A DNA stretch of 15,957 bases from NCBI GenBank assembly GCA_944391155.1, contig CALXSO010000098.1:1-15957 (forward strand), written 5' to 3'. Source of the DNA: an uncultured Clostridia bacterium. Lineage in GTDB: Bacteria > Bacillota > Clostridia > TANB77 > CAG-508. The notes under the pieces were generated by a model that saw nothing but the letters and a program-made list of their open reading frames with translations, was not told the origin of the DNA and did not search any database. Each line of letters opens with the position of its first letter. Within the stretch, counting starts at the first letter, position 1. Shown here one piece after another: positions 14,309-15,957 of the stretch. The translations under genes were made by a program, and so were the position numbers.

Positions 14309-15904
14309 ATGTATTTAAATTTTGAACGAGAATTAGATTTTGTGAAAAAAAATGTAGAAAACAAGCATATAGAAAAAGTAATAAGAGATATAGAAATTTT
14401 GACTGATTATATAAATTCAATGAAAGATAAGGGCTTTTCAAGAGAAGAAATTTTAGATAGTATGAATGATGACATTATTACAACTCTTACAACATTAACT
14501 AGAAATTCGGGAACGGAAAAGCTTCAAAGAGAATCTTATTCATTGGGAATATTATTAAATAATCCAATGCTTTTAGATAGAATTTATAGAGAAGCAAAGG
14601 ATATTGATTTAACAAGTTTTAATGTAAAAGTAGAACAAGAGGAAAATGATAGAGAAGAAGATGTATGGCAAAAATTTATAGTAAAATTAAATTTAAAATA
14701 TTTAAGAAATGTTAAATTTAATGATAAATTAAGTCAAAAATGTAGTGAAAAAGATTTATTAGTTTTATATATGGAAAAAAGAAAAGAAGATATTAATAAA
14801 GAAATAAGAAGAAGGTATATTGAATTATTACTAAATGCTGGTAGATTTATGAAAAAATATCATTTTTTAAATAGTGATTTAGAGATATATAATCAGAATA
14901 TGAGAAAATTAGCTTTGCATGATTTAATGTATTCTTTAGATGAAAAAGATAAAAAAAGTCCTAATGATTTATCTTTAGAAGAATTGTTTTCAAAGGATTA
15001 TTTAGAAAAGCTTAATTTAGAGCAACTGGCTATATTAAATTTATATTGGCAAAACAGATTGACTAAGGATTTAGAGGTTATGATTAATGGCATTTTTATG
15101 AAAAAGAATGTTAGATTAAAAAACAAAAAAAATATTAAAGATGTTTTAAAAAAATATGTGTATCGAAAAGAAATATGTTTAAATGTATATAAGAAAGTAT
15201 CTAAGACATTATCAAAAGGGAAAAAATATCTTAAATATAAAATTGATGAAAATAACCCAGATTTTATAGAAAAATATAATAAATATTTTAATAATGAATT
15301 ATCAGAAAAAGATACAGATTTTATGAAAGATATGAGTGATATAGCAATATATGAAAATGTACAAATTAATGCATATAAAGTAAAGATGGATATGTTTAAA
15401 ATGCTATTACAGAAAGAATTAAAAAACAGTAAAAAAATTACTAATTGGGGAATTATTGAAGAAAGAGAGCCAAAAAAAGATTTTTGTCTAATTGGAATTG
15501 ATTTTCCAGGAATGAATTTGCCTATAAGAGTACATATAAGAAAGGATGAATTAAAAGAATTTTTACATAATATTAATGGTAATACAGTATTACCAATGTA
15601 CAAGGGTGATGAAGATTTTAAATATGAAGATAGAAAAATTTCATCATATATATTAGTGCCATTAACAAAGGAAAAAGAAAGTGTGATTATAAAAAAGGCA
15701 TCTGAAAGTATACCAATTGATTTACGTTATTTATTATACCAACATTTAGGAAATTTGGTTACAATAAAAACAAAAAAAGTTAAGAAGATATATTCTGAAA
15801 AATATATTAATTTAGATACCGAGAAAAAGGGAATAATTAAGAATGGTGTTTTTGTGGAAGATACTGTTGATAATAGAGGCAATGCTGTTGATAATCCAAG
15901 ATGA
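14309..15904 (+). CDS. Hypothetical protein, 531 residues, no recognised domain
   Basis: I do not recognise this protein. ATG 14309 is chosen because a perfect AAAGGAG (14296-14302) sits 6 nt before it; an in-frame ATG at 14288 has no ribosome binding site. It is Lys/Glu-rich and looks cytoplasmic, without signal peptide or membrane segment. The first ~370 residues appear helical, with stretches rich in Lys, Glu and Leu (for example DLSLEELFSKDYLEKLNLEQ). The last ~160 look more globular and beta-rich, with DFCLIGIDFPGMNLPIRVHI and SSYILVPLTKEKESVIIKK. The extreme C-terminus is polar. It has its own promoter, divergent from the glycosyltransferase, and a new promoter follows, so it is probably monocistronic. 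No function is inferred. Confidence 0.8.
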   Translation: MYLNFERELDFVKKNVENKHIEKVIRDIEILTDYINSMKDKGFSREEILDSMNDDIITTLTTLTRNSGTEKLQRESYSLGILLNNPMLLDRIYREAKDIDLTSFNVKVEQEENDREEDVWQKFIVKLNLKYLRNVKFNDKLSQKCSEKDLLVLYMEKRKEDINKEIRRRYIELLLNAGRFMKKYHFLNSDLEIYNQNMRKLALHDLMYSLDEKDKKSPNDLSLEELFSKDYLEKLNLEQLAILNLYWQNRLTKDLEVMINGIFMKKNVRLKNKKNIKDVLKKYVYRKEICLNVYKKVSKTLSKGKKYLKYKIDENNPDFIEKYNKYFNNELSEKDTDFMKDMSDIAIYENVQINAYKVKMDMFKMLLQKELKNSKKITNWGIIEEREPKKDFCLIGIDFPGMNLPIRVHIRKDELKEFLHNINGNTVLPMYKGDEDFKYEDRKISSYILVPLTKEKESVIIKKASESIPIDLRYLLYQHLGNLVTIKTKKVKKIYSEKYINLDTEKKGIIKNGVFVEDTVDNRGNAVDNPR

Positions 15905-15905
15905 T

Positions 15906-15934
15906 TTGATTTTATGTTAATAATGTGGTAAAAT
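15906..15934 (+). promoter_or_regulatory. Promoter candidate for the next gene beyond the window
   Basis: TTGATT (15906-15911), a 17-nt spacer and TAAAAT (15929-15934) start immediately after the stop of the 531-residue gene. The arrangement resembles that gene's own promoter (TTGACA, 18 nt, TAAAAT). The downstream gene is outside the window. Confidence 0.45.
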
Positions 15935-15957
15935 ATTGGTATATAAAATTTTTAAAA

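Overview
The window is very A+T-rich DNA with strong GGAGG-type ribosome binding sites, a TTG start, a YtaF-type (sporulation-associated) membrane protein and a Gram-positive style cell-wall gene set. This points to a low-G+C Firmicute of the class Clostridia, possibly a gut lineage. The genus cannot be fixed from the sequence alone. No rRNA, tRNA or CRISPR array was found.

Left region (1-3650): an ABC importer of the nitrate/sulfonate/pyrimidine-precursor (SsuBCA/ThiXYZ-like) type. The ATPase (131-898) overlaps the permease (888-1700), and the membrane-anchored substrate-binding protein follows at 2510-3526. Between permease and binding protein sits a self-contained cassette: its own promoter, an unrecognised 170-residue protein with foreign-looking arginine codons (1804-2316), a possible H-type pseudoknot and a hairpin terminator. 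It interrupts what would otherwise be a compact three-gene operon. A long hairpin closes the binding-protein transcript.

Middle region (3650-8650): an Rpn/YhgA-like PD-(D/E)XK protein whose catalytic positions all look substituted (3760-4491). A 611-nt gene-free stretch follows, with 11-bp and 33-bp tandem repeats and an extended -10 promoter, leading into a full-length smc (5103-8648). The usual Firmicute partners rnc and ftsY are not beside smc.

Right-centre (8650-12230): a YtaF/MntP-family membrane protein (minus strand) is divergent from a P2A-type Ca2+-ATPase (plus strand) whose SERCA-like calcium ligands are all present. The pair may be a small cation-homeostasis locus. Convergent with the ATPase, across a 356-nt gap holding a large inverted repeat and two pairs of imperfect direct repeats, are two cell-envelope genes on the minus strand: a monofunctional GT51 peptidoglycan glycosyltransferase (13517-14203), then a membrane-anchored NodB-type deacetylase (12585-13364).

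Right end (14210-15957): divergent from the glycosyltransferase, with overlapping -35 boxes, is a 531-residue protein of unknown function (14309-15904). A likely promoter for the next gene lies at the edge.

The candidates most worth checking are the inserted cassette with its possible pseudoknot, the catalytically altered Rpn homologue, and the helically phased repeat leader in front of smc.
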